Position numbers and translations under genes: made by a program. Under the pieces are notes generated by a model. The model was not told the DNA's origin and made no database searches. It saw nothing but the letters and a program-made list of their open reading frames with translations. Of a DNA stretch of 64,000 nucleotides, positions 15,508-23,742 are shown in pieces. Source of the DNA: Geodermatophilus sp. TF02-6 (GTDB taxonomy: Bacteria; Actinomycetota; Actinomycetes; Mycobacteriales; Geodermatophilaceae); NCBI RefSeq assembly GCF_003319115.1, contig NZ_QOHF01000007.1:1-64000 (forward strand). Direction: 5' to 3'. Every line of letters begins with the position of its first letter. Positions within the stretch are counted from its first letter, which is position 1.

Positions 15508-17367
15508 GTGACCGGAACCGACGTGCCCGGCCGGCGCCGTCCCTCCCTGCACTGGGGGGACGACGGCGCCGGGCCGGTGACCGAGCGCGACGCGGACGGC
15601 TACGCCGACCTGCGCACCTACGCCGCCATCGGCGACGGGCGCACCATCGCCCTGGTCGCCCGCGACGGCCGCATCGACTGGCTGCCGCTGCCCGACATGG
15701 ACGCCACCCCGGTGTTCGGCGCGCTGCTCGACGCCGAGCACGGCGGGTGCATCGAGCTGTGCCCGGTGGAGGAGTACACGGTCACCCGCACCTACGTGGG
15801 GCACACCAACGTCCTGGCCACGACGTTCACCACCGCGTCGGGCAGCGTGCGGGTCACCGACGCGATGAACACCGGGGTCGCCGGCCGGCTGCCCTGGGCC
15901 GAGCTGGGCCGCCGGATCGAGGGGCTGGCGGGCTCGGTCACCCTGCGCGCCGCCGTCCGCCCGGGCACGTGCCTGAACACCGCGGCGCCGTGGGTGCACG
16001 AGACGGTGCACGGCCCGGTGCTGCGCGTGAACGCGCTCACCCTCGCCGTGCGCCAGTTCGGCGCGGACGTCGTCGAGCACGGCGACCGGCACGTCGACCT
16101 CGTCTACACCACGTCCCCGGGCTCGCGGCACCTGCTGGCGCTGGTCGGCACGTACGACGAGCCGCTGTTCCTGCCGACGGCCGAGGCGGTCGACGCCGGC
16201 ATCGACCGCACCGTGGAGAACTGGGCCACCTGGGCGGGCAGCTTCGCGTGGGACGGCCCGTGGGAGGCCGCCGTCCGCCGCAGCGCCCTGGTGCTCAAGC
16301 TGCTCACCCACTCCCCGAGCGGGGCGATGGTGGCCGCGGCGACGACGTCGCTGCCCGAGTCCCCCGCCGGCGGCAAGAGCTGGGACTACCGCTTCCCCTG
16401 GGTGCGCGACTCGGCCTACGCGCTGACCGCGTTGTTCCGGTTCGGCCTGCGCGAGGAGACGCACGCGGCGATCAGCTGGCTGCTGGCCACCATCCGCCGG
16501 CACGGACCCGAGCCGCGGGTCTTCTACACGCTGACCGGCGAGCGGTCCGGACCGCCGGGGACCCGCGACGTGCCGGGCTGGCGCGGCATCGGCCCGGTCG
16601 TCGTGGGCAACACCGCCGACGAGCAGCTGCAGCTGGGCCCCTACGGCGACCTGTTCTCCATCGTGTCGCTCTACGTCGAGCACGGCAACGTGCTCGACGC
16701 GCAGACCGGCCGGCTGCTCGCCCAGATCGCCGACCTCACCTGCGACCGCTGGCGCAGCCGCGACTCGGGCATGTGGGAGCTGCCCGAGTGCCGGCACTAC
16801 ACGACGTCCAAGCTCGGGGCCTGGGTGGCGCTGACCAAGGCCGTCGAGCTGGCCGAGGCCGGGCAGATCCCCGGCGACCCGTCGCGCTGGCGCAGCGAGG
16901 CCCAGTGTATCCGCACCTGGGTCGAGCAGAACGGCTGGTCGGAGGAGCGCGGCGCCTACGTCTGGTACCCGGGCACCGACCGGCTGGACGCCTCGATCGT
17001 GCTGCACGCCATCAGCGGGTTCGACCGCGGCGAGCGGATGAGCCGCACCCTCGACGCGCTGCGCGCCGAGCTCGGCGCCGGCCCCTACCTGTACCGGTAC
17101 AGCGGCGCGGCCGAGGAGGAGGGCGCGTTCCTCGCCTGCTCGTTCTGGATGGTGTCCGCGCTGACGCTCTGCGGCCGGCACGAGGAGGCCTGCGCGCTCA
17201 TGGACGAGCTGATGGGCAGCGCCAACGACGTCGGCCTGCTCGCCGAGATGCTCGACCCCGCCAGTGGTGACCTGATGGGCAACCTGCCGCAGTCGCTGAG
17301 CCACCTGGCCCTGGTCAACGCCGCGATCACCGCGGGCAAGCAGGAGGGCGACCCGCAGCAGCGCTGA
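15508..17367 (+). CDS. Glycoside hydrolase family 15 (glucoamylase/trehalase-like)
   Basis: 619 aa, cytoplasmic (no signal peptide). N-terminal beta-domain (about 1-250; YAAIGDGRTIALVARDGRIDWLPLP is the usual family opening), then the (alpha/alpha)6 barrel with SWDYRFPWVRDSAYAL. Catalytic Glu candidates: GMWELPE, and EEEGAFLACSFWMVSAL near the C terminus. Actinobacterial relatives act on trehalose or on alpha-glucans. Start at GTG 15508 after GAAGGAG; the frame is open further upstream but that part overlaps the palindrome at 15322-15393. Confidence 0.88.
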   Translation: MTGTDVPGRRRPSLHWGDDGAGPVTERDADGYADLRTYAAIGDGRTIALVARDGRIDWLPLPDMDATPVFGALLDAEHGGCIELCPVEEYTVTRTYVGHTNVLATTFTTASGSVRVTDAMNTGVAGRLPWAELGRRIEGLAGSVTLRAAVRPGTCLNTAAPWVHETVHGPVLRVNALTLAVRQFGADVVEHGDRHVDLVYTTSPGSRHLLALVGTYDEPLFLPTAEAVDAGIDRTVENWATWAGSFAWDGPWEAAVRRSALVLKLLTHSPSGAMVAAATTSLPESPAGGKSWDYRFPWVRDSAYALTALFRFGLREETHAAISWLLATIRRHGPEPRVFYTLTGERSGPPGTRDVPGWRGIGPVVVGNTADEQLQLGPYGDLFSIVSLYVEHGNVLDAQTGRLLAQIADLTCDRWRSRDSGMWELPECRHYTTSKLGAWVALTKAVELAEAGQIPGDPSRWRSEAQCIRTWVEQNGWSEERGAYVWYPGTDRLDASIVLHAISGFDRGERMSRTLDALRAELGAGPYLYRYSGAAEEEGAFLACSFWMVSALTLCGRHEEACALMDELMGSANDVGLLAEMLDPASGDLMGNLPQSLSHLALVNAAITAGKQEGDPQQR

Positions 17368-17424
17368 GGAGGCCCGCCGCCGTCGTCGGCCGGGCGCGGA
17401 CTGGGGCCGCCGGCAGCTCCCGTC

Positions 17425-17474
17425 GTCGGTCATGGGGTCGTGGCCGCTCCTGGTTGTCGATCATGGGGTTGTCG
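17425..17474 (+). repeat. Two solitary half-arms of palindrome family 1
   Basis: GTCGGTCATGGGGTCGTGG (17425-17443) and GTCGATCATGGGGTTGTCG (17456-17474) match only the left arm of the family-1 palindrome and have no right arm. They directly precede the complete copy at 17488-17559. Confidence 0.7.
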
Positions 17475-17487
17475 ACCGCTCCTCATG

Positions 17488-17559
17488 GTTGATCATGGGG
17501 TTGTTGCCGGTCCGCGCGGCGTGTCGGGCCGTGTCGGCGGCAACAAGCCCATGATCAAC
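17488..17559. repeat. Dispersed palindrome family 1, copy 2
   Basis: 21-bp arms with one mismatch (left 17488-17508, right 17539-17559; core GATCATGGGGTTGTTGCC). Loop contains GGCGTGTCGGGCCGTGTCGG in the same orientation as copy 1. Sits in the 305-bp gap between the GH15 gene and the DUF6318 lipoprotein; apart from this array and its half-arms I see nothing else in the gap. Confidence 0.85.
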
Positions 17560-17672
17560 ATGTCGAGATGGGGACCCTCGCTCGGGTCGGACGACGCCTG
17601 ACCGTCGCTCGACCGGGTCGGCTTTCCCCAGGGCGAGCTCGACAGGCCGCTGACCTGGCTAACCTCCCTGCC

Positions 17673-18245
17673 GTGCATGATCGGCTCCGGTTGGCGACGG
17701 CTGCTACGTTGGTGGGGATGGCGCTGCTGTCCGGGTGCTCCGACCGGCAGGAGGCCAGCACCACGCTCCCGACGTCGGCGGCCGCGCCGACGACGGAAGC
17801 GCTGCCTCTACTTGGTCCGCCCGACTTCCCCGTGCCGCCCGAGGCCCGCACCAAGGACGCCGCCGGAGCCGAGGCATTCCTCCGCTATTACACCGCTCTG
17901 CTCAACAGGCAGCGGCCACTCCTGGAAGGTCAACCCCTCCGTGACCTCGGCCCTGAGTGCGAGGACTGCTGGCGCATCGCCAAGAACTACGAGGAGGCGA
18001 AGGCGGCAGGACAACACTATGAAGGTGGAGAACTCACCATGAATGATGTTGCCGACCCGGATTTGAACGATGAGACGGCTTCTCTCGTCTTCGGGGTGCG
18101 ACAGGAAGCCGTCGACTTGGTAGACCACAACGGTGAGCCGGTTGTGCCTGGCTTGGAGACCCAGCCCAACATGGGCTCGGGCATGACGCTGAACTGGTCC
18201 GAAGACGATCACTCCTGGCTAGTGAAGAGCATGACACTCGGGTGA
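17673..18245 (+). CDS. DUF6318-family lipoprotein
   Basis: 190 aa from GTG 17673. Short n-region (VHDRLRLA), hydrophobic core and lipobox LLSGCS; Ala/Thr/Pro linker; then the DUF6318-type domain with AFLRYYTALLNRQ, CEDCWRIAKNYEEAKAAG and a C-terminal strand region (SWLVKSMTLG). The C-x2-C pair is typical of the family. No strong ribosome site was seen for this GTG, but an internal ATG at 17718 would remove the charged n-region. Its TGA overlaps the GTG of the next secreted-protein gene. Confidence 0.75.
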   Translation: MHDRLRLATAATLVGMALLSGCSDRQEASTTLPTSAAAPTTEALPLLGPPDFPVPPEARTKDAAGAEAFLRYYTALLNRQRPLLEGQPLRDLGPECEDCWRIAKNYEEAKAAGQHYEGGELTMNDVADPDLNDETASLVFGVRQEAVDLVDHNGEPVVPGLETQPNMGSGMTLNWSEDDHSWLVKSMTLG

Positions 18246-19129
18246 GAGCGCGCATTCAGCATCTGCTCGCGATCACTCTCGCCGTATGCGCGTTAGCACT
18301 GTTCGCGCCCGTCAAGGCCATGGCTTGCCCGTTCGACGGCGGATGCTCGTCCGTGAACCTCGACGCAGGTGCAGCGACTATCGAGCTCTCCGGTGAACAG
18401 GCCGCGCGGGTCGTCGGGGTCGCCTCGGCCGAGATCCCGATGTTCGTCTATCGACTGCGCCAGCAGTGCGTGGTCGCCGCGGAGTTGACCGGGAACTGCT
18501 CCCCGGCCAGCATCCGCACCTGTCCGCAGCAGCCAGGGCGGGTCATCGACTACTTCTTCGTGCAGCGCCGTCCGGTCGTGCAACCCGGCGAGGCCGACGT
18601 CCTCGACGGATTCGGCGTGGGTGATCCCATCGGTGACTGGGAGAACCTCCGTGAGGGCTGCTTCGACATCACCGACCTGAACCCGCCGCCGTCGCCGGGG
18701 GAGGTGTTCGCCTACTTCCAGCGGCTCCCGCTCCCCCGCTTGGAGACCCGCCACCAGCCGCCCGGCAATGGACTGTCCGGACTCCCGGTGATCTTCTACA
18801 CCGACTCCCCCGCCACGCAGACCTTCACCGTCGACATCCGCGGCTTCACGGTCGTCATCGCCGCCCGCGCCGAGCAGTACACCTGGCACACCGGTGACGG
18901 GCCACCGCTCGTCACCACCGATCCCGGCCGGCCGTACCCCGACCAGACCGTCGAGCACGAGTACGAGTCCGGCACCCACACCGCATCGCTCACCGTCACC
19001 TGGGGTGCGACCTTCACCGTCGACGGCAGCGCACCGGCCGACGTCCCGGGCACCACGACCACCGACGGCCCGCCGATCACCTTCGACGTCCTCGAGGCCC
19101 GACCGGTCCTCACCGACCCCTACGACTGA
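18242..19129 (+). CDS. Secreted protein, possible PKD-like domain
   Basis: 295 aa from a GTG overlapping the preceding stop. Signal peptide (RIQHLLAITLAVCALALFA, cleavage near KAMA). Several Cys residues (CPFDGGCSS, QQCVVAA, GNCSPAS, RTCPQQ, EGCFD) suggest disulfides. The C-terminal part reads YTWHTGDGPPLVTTDPGRPY ... HEYESGTHTASLTVTW, the W-x-GDG ... Y-x-H-x-Y-x-x-x-G pattern of PKD-like beta sandwiches. Forms a coupled two-gene operon with the DUF6318 lipoprotein; together they look like a cell-surface pair. Function unknown. Confidence 0.7.
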   Translation: MRARIQHLLAITLAVCALALFAPVKAMACPFDGGCSSVNLDAGAATIELSGEQAARVVGVASAEIPMFVYRLRQQCVVAAELTGNCSPASIRTCPQQPGRVIDYFFVQRRPVVQPGEADVLDGFGVGDPIGDWENLREGCFDITDLNPPPSPGEVFAYFQRLPLPRLETRHQPPGNGLSGLPVIFYTDSPATQTFTVDIRGFTVVIAARAEQYTWHTGDGPPLVTTDPGRPYPDQTVEHEYESGTHTASLTVTWGATFTVDGSAPADVPGTTTTDGPPITFDVLEARPVLTDPYD

Positions 19130-19333
19130 CACACGTCGGAGCGCCGTCCCAGGAGCCGGCGCCGGCCGCCCCGTTTCCATCCGGCTGATGAGTCCGACCC
19201 TCACCTGAGGTAGTCCGAGCTCGGGCGGCCTCGCGAGACCCGTGCTGGGGGCACTCACGGCGGCCCAGCTCGGCGGTCCGGTACCTGTGGATAACCCGCG
19301 GTCCTGACCGTGCGGGCTGCCACGGTGTGTCGC

Positions 19334-19804
19334 ATGACGATCCCACCCCTCGCCGAGGTGCCGGTCCGCTCCTCGCTCGCGCTCACCCGCCGTTGGGCCG
19401 CCCTGTTCAGCCCCCTGTTCTTCGACTCCCGCAGCCTGTGGCTGACCTGGCTGGGCCCGGACGGCCGGCAGGCCCCGGCCCTGCTGCCCGTCGACGACGT
19501 CCCGGCCCGCCCCGACCACCGGCTGCTGCGCGGCCTGCTCGACCTGCACGACGGCGTCACGAGCGGACAGCTCGAGGGCGGCCACCTCGCCATGGCGCTC
19601 TGCCGCCCGGGCCCGCCGGTGGAGGACGCCGAGGACACGGACTGGGTGTTCGCCCTGCACGACCTGTTCGACGAGCAGATCGACGGCACGTGGAGCCTGC
19701 ACCTGGCCGCAGGCGGTCGGGTCGAGCCCCTCGTCGAGGCGCCGAACTTCTTCGCCGCCCTGGGTTGGGCCACCGCCGGCGTGACCGGGCGGAGCGCCCG
19801 GTGA
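19334..19804 (+). CDS. Conserved hypothetical protein
   Basis: 156 aa from ATG 19334 (the ORF's earlier start at 19310 lacks a ribosome site). Soluble, with LALTRRWAALFSPLFFDSRS, LWLTWLGPDGRQ, LLDLHDGVTSGQLEGGHLAM and DTDWVFALHDLFDEQIDGTW. No signal peptide or transmembrane segment. I do not recognise the family. The stop overlaps the GTG of the next gene by 4 nt, so the pair is an operon. Confidence 0.65.
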   Translation: MTIPPLAEVPVRSSLALTRRWAALFSPLFFDSRSLWLTWLGPDGRQAPALLPVDDVPARPDHRLLRGLLDLHDGVTSGQLEGGHLAMALCRPGPPVEDAEDTDWVFALHDLFDEQIDGTWSLHLAAGGRVEPLVEAPNFFAALGWATAGVTGRSAR

Positions 19805-20466
19805 GCTCGCAGGGCTGGGCTCCCACCGGGCACGGCGGCACCACACCGCTCCCCCCGCACCCGACCGGCCGCCCGTGGCCGGGGGCCGCCGTGGCTGCCC
19901 AGGGACCGAGCGCACCGACCGCGCCCGACTGGACGCCCCAGGCGATCGGCTCCAGCGGGGCGCCTTCCCCGGCTCCCGACGTGTCGATGACGCCCGGCTG
20001 GTACGCCCCGCCGCCGGACACCGGCCGACACGACGGCGGCAGCGGGCGTCGTCGCACGATCCTGGTGGTCGCGGGCGTCGTCCTGGCCGTGCTCGGGTCG
20101 GGAGCCGCGGTGCTCGGAGTCCGGGCTCTCGGAGAGCCGGACACCCCGCAGGAGGCGGCCGAGGCCTTCCTCACCGCGAACCAGCGCTACGACTGGCGGG
20201 CGTCCTGGGAGCTGCTGTGCCACAGCGAGCAGGCCGGGCACGGCTCCCTCGACCACTACATCCGAACGCAGGACGCCGCCATCGCCGCCGTGGGCCCGCT
20301 CGATGACGGCCTCACGGTCACCGTCGGCGCGGCACGCCCCAACGGGCACTCCACACCGCAGTCCTACGTCGTCGACATGGTCCTCTCCCGAGGCGGCGAG
20401 TCCGAGCGGTCCGAGATGCTGGTGGTGGAGGAGGACGGCGGCTTCCGTGCCTGCGGCTTCGCGTGA
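19801..20466 (+). CDS. Single-pass membrane protein with Pro-rich cytoplasmic arm
   Basis: 221 aa. A long Pro/Gly/Ala-rich N-terminal arm (about 1-80), a positively charged SGRRR stop, one transmembrane helix (TILVVAGVVLAVLGSGAAVLG), then an extracytoplasmic domain beginning DTPQEAAEAFLTANQRYDW and ending in paired strands (SEMLVVEEDGGFRACGF). That domain resembles the DUF4878/NTF2-like folds found on actinobacterial membrane proteins. GTG 19801 overlaps the upstream stop. Function unknown. Confidence 0.65.
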   Translation: MSSQGWAPTGHGGTTPLPPHPTGRPWPGAAVAAQGPSAPTAPDWTPQAIGSSGAPSPAPDVSMTPGWYAPPPDTGRHDGGSGRRRTILVVAGVVLAVLGSGAAVLGVRALGEPDTPQEAAEAFLTANQRYDWRASWELLCHSEQAGHGSLDHYIRTQDAAIAAVGPLDDGLTVTVGAARPNGHSTPQSYVVDMVLSRGGESERSEMLVVEEDGGFRACGFA

Positions 20467-20505
20467 GCGCGGGCCGGCCGGTGGTCGGAGGCCGAGCCGG
20501 CGGAC

Positions 20506-21108
20506 TCACCCGTGCCGGAACGGCGCTCTCGTCGGCGGGCGCCATCCCGGGTCGCGGCCGGTGAGGCCGAGCAGCCGGTCGAACGCCGGGGCGTCGTCCG
20601 GCACGGGCACCGGCGGGCCGAACAGCCCCGGTCGCGGCTCCCCCGCCGCGACCGGGGCCACGAACCCCGTGCACGCCGCCACCGACGCCGGATCGGCCCA
20701 GTACTCCTGACCGGTGGCCACGGCGAGGTCCCAGCCGTGCACCAGCACCTCGTCGAGCGCGACGACGGCCGCGACCGGGGCCGGCATGACCACCCCGCCG
20801 GCCTCGGCAGTCCCCTCCCACGCGGAGGGCTCCTGCCACGCCTCGACCAGCGCATCGAGCTGGGCGGGGACGAGCTCGCGCCAGTCCTCGGGCAGCCGGG
20901 AGGCGTCGGCCGACGGAGCGCCCTGCACCGGCGTCTTCTCCGCGGCTCGGTGGAACGCCACCGTCAGCCCCACCAGGTGGTCGAGCAGCCCCGCGACCGA
21001 CGTGTCGGCGCACGGCGTCGGCCAGGTGAGCTGGTCGTCCCCGATCTGGGCCACCACCCCCGCCACCACCGCAGCCTGCGGGGCGAGGTCCACACGCGTC
21101 GACTCCAT
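20506..21108 (-). CDS. TIGR03086-type DinB-like metal-binding protein
   Basis: 200 aa, four-helix DinB/mycothiol-dependent maleylpyruvate-isomerase-like fold. TWPTPCADTSVAGLLDHLVG near residue 30-50 and EVLVHGWDLAVATGQ near residue 125-140 supply the metal-binding His residues (DHLVG, VHGWDLA). This is the TIGR03086 signature, found in mycothiol-producing actinobacteria. ATG 21108 fits the family start; the frame runs to 21330. Convergent with the gene ending at 20466. Substrate unknown. Confidence 0.8.
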   Translation of the reverse strand: MESTRVDLAPQAAVVAGVVAQIGDDQLTWPTPCADTSVAGLLDHLVGLTVAFHRAAEKTPVQGAPSADASRLPEDWRELVPAQLDALVEAWQEPSAWEGTAEAGGVVMPAPVAAVVALDEVLVHGWDLAVATGQEYWADPASVAACTGFVAPVAAGEPRPGLFGPPVPVPDDAPAFDRLLGLTGRDPGWRPPTRAPFRHG

Positions 21109-21494
21109 GCGGTCCAGACTGCCCGCCGGCCCGGAACTCAGCGATGACCCCGGGAGGTCGCCGGCCTGGTCGCCGCCAAGGGCACCGCCCCGGGCGTGCG
21201 GAGCATGTCGAGTCGGGGACGCTCGTGCTGTGTCCGCTCCTGGGACAGGGCTCGACTCTGTGCAGGGACACCCACCGGCGGTCACTCGGGTCATGCGCGT
21301 TCGGGGCAGCCACTGCCGATAGCGAGTCACCTCCTGACCACAGTCATACGGCGTGTCGCAACCTTACGTGAGTGTTGACCTTGCCATCTCGAACCGGCCG
21401 GATTCGTCTCGGTTGCGGCTTGGGCGCTCTGGTGACGCGCGGACGACGGCGGTGAGCCTGTCGTCGTCCCAGCCGGCCCCTCTCGGGAGTTCTC
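21109..21494. other. Intergenic region without a gene
   Basis: About 385 bp between two divergent genes. Contains only short ORFs with no family resemblance. A TTGACC at 21375-21380 could be a -35 box but I find no -10 at the right distance. The ribosome site for the Excalibur gene (CGGGAG) is in the last 12 bp. Confidence 0.4.
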
Positions 21495-21938
21495 ATGCGC
21501 CGCAGCACCATCGCAGCTGGTGTCCTCGTCACCGCCGCCCTGTCCCTCGGCTCCACCGGCACGGCCAGCGCCGCCGATCTGAACTGCAGCGACTTCACCA
21601 CACAGGCGGAAGCCCAGGCCAGCTTCGACTCCACCCCCGGGGACCCCAACGACCTGGACCGGGACGACGATGGCATCGCGTGCGAGTCCCTGCCCGCGGG
21701 CGCGTCCGGAGGAGCCACGACCGAGGACGGCACCACCCTCGCCGGCAGCGACCAGTCGAGCAGGGGCACGAGCGGCGACAGCCAGGTCGCCACCCAACCG
21801 GTGGGCGCCGTCGCGGCCGGTGACGGCAGCTCGGCCGAGGACGGCGGCGCGCTGCCCTATGTCCTCGGGAGCGTGGCCCTGACCGCGGCCGGTGGCGCCG
21901 CCCTCGCCGCCCACCGATCCTCCCGCGCCGCGGCCTGA
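21495..21938 (+). CDS. Secreted Excalibur-domain protein with C-terminal anchor-like segment
   Basis: 147 aa. Signal peptide with cleavage after ASAA. The Excalibur calcium-binding domain follows: LNCSDFTTQAEAQ and DLDRDDDGIACE, with the DxDxDGxxCE signature and paired Cys residues. After an acidic Gly/Ser linker comes ALPYVLG, a hydrophobic stretch (SVALTAAGGAALAA) and HRSSR, laid out like a sortase sorting signal though without a canonical LPxTG. The adjacent sortase gene supports that reading; whether LPYVLG is recognised is inference. Confidence 0.8.
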   Translation: MRRSTIAAGVLVTAALSLGSTGTASAADLNCSDFTTQAEAQASFDSTPGDPNDLDRDDDGIACESLPAGASGGATTEDGTTLAGSDQSSRGTSGDSQVATQPVGAVAAGDGSSAEDGGALPYVLGSVALTAAGGAALAAHRSSRAAA

Positions 21939-22008
21939 CCGGCGGCACGTGCGGCACCGTGCACCGCCGACCCGCTCCGGCCGGCCCGCGGCCGGAGCGG
22001 ACGGGGCC

Positions 22009-22782
22009 GTGCGCATCACGGGGGCCTATCCCCCACCCCTGACCCCCGCGGTGCCGGCGGACGACGTGACGGCGCTGCTCGCCCGCCCGCCCCGCGTCAC
22101 CCGCTACGGCCGGCACCGGCGGCCCCCACGACCGCCGGCCGCCCGCGCCTGGGCCGCGGCGTCGGTGCTGCTGGCGGCCACGGGGATCGCCGCGATCGTC
22201 GTCCTGCCGGGTCGCTCCCCGGATCCGGCGCGGCTCGACGTCCCCGGCGCGGTCGCCGAGCAGCCCGCGCGGACACCACCCACGCAGAGCCCGACCGCCG
22301 CGCCGGTCGTCCCGGTGGCCGCGGCTCGGCAGCTGCCGGCCAGCGAGCCGGTCACCGTGCGCATCCCCGCGCTCGGCGTGCGCTCCGCGGTGATGCGGCT
22401 CGGGCTCGAGCGGGACGGCAGTATGCAGGTCCCGCCGGGCGCCCACCCGGTCGGCTGGTACGTCGGGAGCCCCACGCCGGGCCAGCTCGGGCCCGCCGTC
22501 CTCGCCGGGCACGTCGACTGGGACGGCGAACGCGGCGCCTTCTACGGCCTGCGCGAGCTGCGCCCCGGAGACGCCGTCGCCGTCGACCGCGCCGACGGGA
22601 CCACCGCCACCTTCCGCGTCGACCGGGTGGAGGAGCACACGAAGGACGACTTCCCGTCCGACGAGGTCTACGGCGACCTCGACCACGCCGGGCTGCGGCT
22701 GATCACCTGCGGCGGGGCATTCGACGAGGACACCGGCGACTACCTCGACAACGTCATCGTCTTCGCCAGCCTGTCGGCCTGA
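22009..22782 (+). CDS. Class E/F sortase
   Basis: About 257 aa from GTG 22009 (GTG 21949 and an ATG at 21892 inside the previous gene are alternatives). N-terminal cytoplasmic arm, one transmembrane helix (AASVLLAATGIAAIVVLP), Pro/Ala linker, then the sortase barrel with VTVRIPALGVRSAV, LAGHVDWDGERGAFYGL (catalytic His) and LRLITCGGAFD (catalytic Cys). The usual C-terminal Arg is not obvious (DYLDNVIVFASL). Extracytoplasmic transpeptidase; likely substrate is the neighbouring Excalibur protein. Confidence 0.83.
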   Translation: MRITGAYPPPLTPAVPADDVTALLARPPRVTRYGRHRRPPRPPAARAWAAASVLLAATGIAAIVVLPGRSPDPARLDVPGAVAEQPARTPPTQSPTAAPVVPVAAARQLPASEPVTVRIPALGVRSAVMRLGLERDGSMQVPPGAHPVGWYVGSPTPGQLGPAVLAGHVDWDGERGAFYGLRELRPGDAVAVDRADGTTATFRVDRVEEHTKDDFPSDEVYGDLDHAGLRLITCGGAFDEDTGDYLDNVIVFASLSA

Positions 22783-22914
22783 CGCGTCAGCGTCCGGGCA
22801 CTCGCGTTCCGCCCCTGTGAGCGCCGAGTACACGACGACGGTGGGACGGTCGAGCCCGGCCAGCTCGGGACCGGCTCGTCCCCGCCGGTCGGCAGACCAG
22901 GATTGTTGCACCTT

Positions 22915-22931
22915 GCTAGCATGCAGCTAGC
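22915..22931. promoter_or_regulatory. Operator-like palindrome of the FitA/VapC operon
   Basis: GCTAGC-ATGCA-GCTAGC, a 17-bp palindrome ending 9 bp before the antitoxin GTG. TAGCAT (22918-22923) inside it fits a -10 box, so antitoxin binding would block the promoter. No matching -35 was recognised. Confidence 0.55.
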
Positions 22932-22939
22932 CTTCTGCC

Positions 22940-23161
22940 GTGAGGACCCTCTACCTGCGCAACGTCCCCGACGACATGGTCGAACGACTGGAGCGGCTGG
23001 CCGCCCGGGATGCGATGTCTCTGAGCGCCTTCGTCGTCCGCGAGCTGGCGAGGCTGTCCCGTCGCGCGGACAACCCCGCGCTGCTCGGTGACCTCCCGGA
23101 CCTCGACGTGGACCCCGCCGACGTCATCACGGCCCTGGACGACGAGCGCACCGCCCGGTGA
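22940..23161 (+). CDS. Ribbon-helix-helix antitoxin (FitA/VapB-like)
   Basis: 73 aa. N-terminal [20 protein letters not shown] then [16 protein letters not shown] is a ribbon-helix-helix DNA-binding unit; the acidic C-terminal arm would wrap the toxin. GTG 22940 lies 9 bp after the palindrome at 22915-22931, suggesting a very short or leaderless transcript. The stop overlaps the GTG of vapC by 4 nt. Confidence 0.85.
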   Translation: MRTLYLRNVPDDMVERLERLAARDAMSLSAFVVRELARLSRRADNPALLGDLPDLDVDPADVITALDDERTAR

Positions 23162-23541
23162 TCGTGGTCGATGCCTCAGCAGCGGTGTCGGCACTGCTCA
23201 ACGCCGACGCCGCACGGCAGGCGCTGGCCGAGGAGGACGTCCACGTCCCGCACCTGGCCGACGTCGAGGTCCTCAGCGCTCTCCGGCGATCGGTGACCGG
23301 CGGCCGAGTGACCGTGGAGGCGGCGGACGCTGCGCTGCGCACCTGGCGCCGGCTGGGGATCACCCGTCATCCGCTTACCGGGTTGCTGGACCGGATGTGG
23401 GCATTGAGGGAGAACGTGTCCGCCTACGACGCGGCCTACGTCGCGCTCGCCGAGGCCCTCGGTTGCGCCGTCCTCACCGCCGATGCCCGGCTCAGCCGGG
23501 CGCCGGGACTGCGCTGCCCGGTCACCGTCGTCCCCCGCTGA
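23158..23541 (+). CDS. vapC: VapC-type PIN-domain toxin
   Basis: 127 aa. PIN domain acidic residues D5 (VVDASA), E37 (ADVEVLSAL), D91 (SAYDAAY) and D109 (LTADARL) are all present, so the nuclease should be functional. Translationally coupled to the ribbon-helix-helix antitoxin. Distinct from the toxin at 3827: shorter and paired with a different antitoxin fold. Confidence 0.9.
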   Translation: MIVVDASAAVSALLNADAARQALAEEDVHVPHLADVEVLSALRRSVTGGRVTVEAADAALRTWRRLGITRHPLTGLLDRMWALRENVSAYDAAYVALAEALGCAVLTADARLSRAPGLRCPVTVVPR

Positions 23542-23576
23542 CCCGGGCCGCCGACTCCGCCCGCCACCGCGGAGTC

Positions 23577-23642
23577 GATCATGGGGTTGTTGCGGCCGAC
23601 ACGCGGCGACACGCCGCTCGAGGGAGCAACAACCCCATGATC
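23577..23642. repeat. Dispersed palindrome family 1, copy 3
   Basis: Perfect 17-bp arms: GATCATGGGGTTGTTGC (23577-23593) and complement (23626-23642). The loop (CCGACACGCGGCGACACGCC) is the reverse complement arrangement of copies 1 and 2, so this copy is inverted. It lies between the convergent vapC and fmdA genes, a place suited to a bidirectional terminator. Confidence 0.85.
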
Positions 23643-23742
23643 ACCGCCGAGAGGACGGGCGCGGGACCATCACCGCCGAGAGGGCGGCCGCGGGACCACC
23701 ACCGCCGAGAGGGCGGCCGCCGGCAGAACAGGGTCGGCAGGC

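Noticed and set aside
13765-17433. Minus-strand frame of 1222 codons opposite the propeller lipoprotein and GH15 gene
   Set aside because: Repetitive Gly/Arg/Asp composition; the plus-strand genes have clear family motifs.
21375-21380. TTGACC as a -35 box for the Excalibur gene
   Set aside because: No -10 element at 16-19 bp distance.
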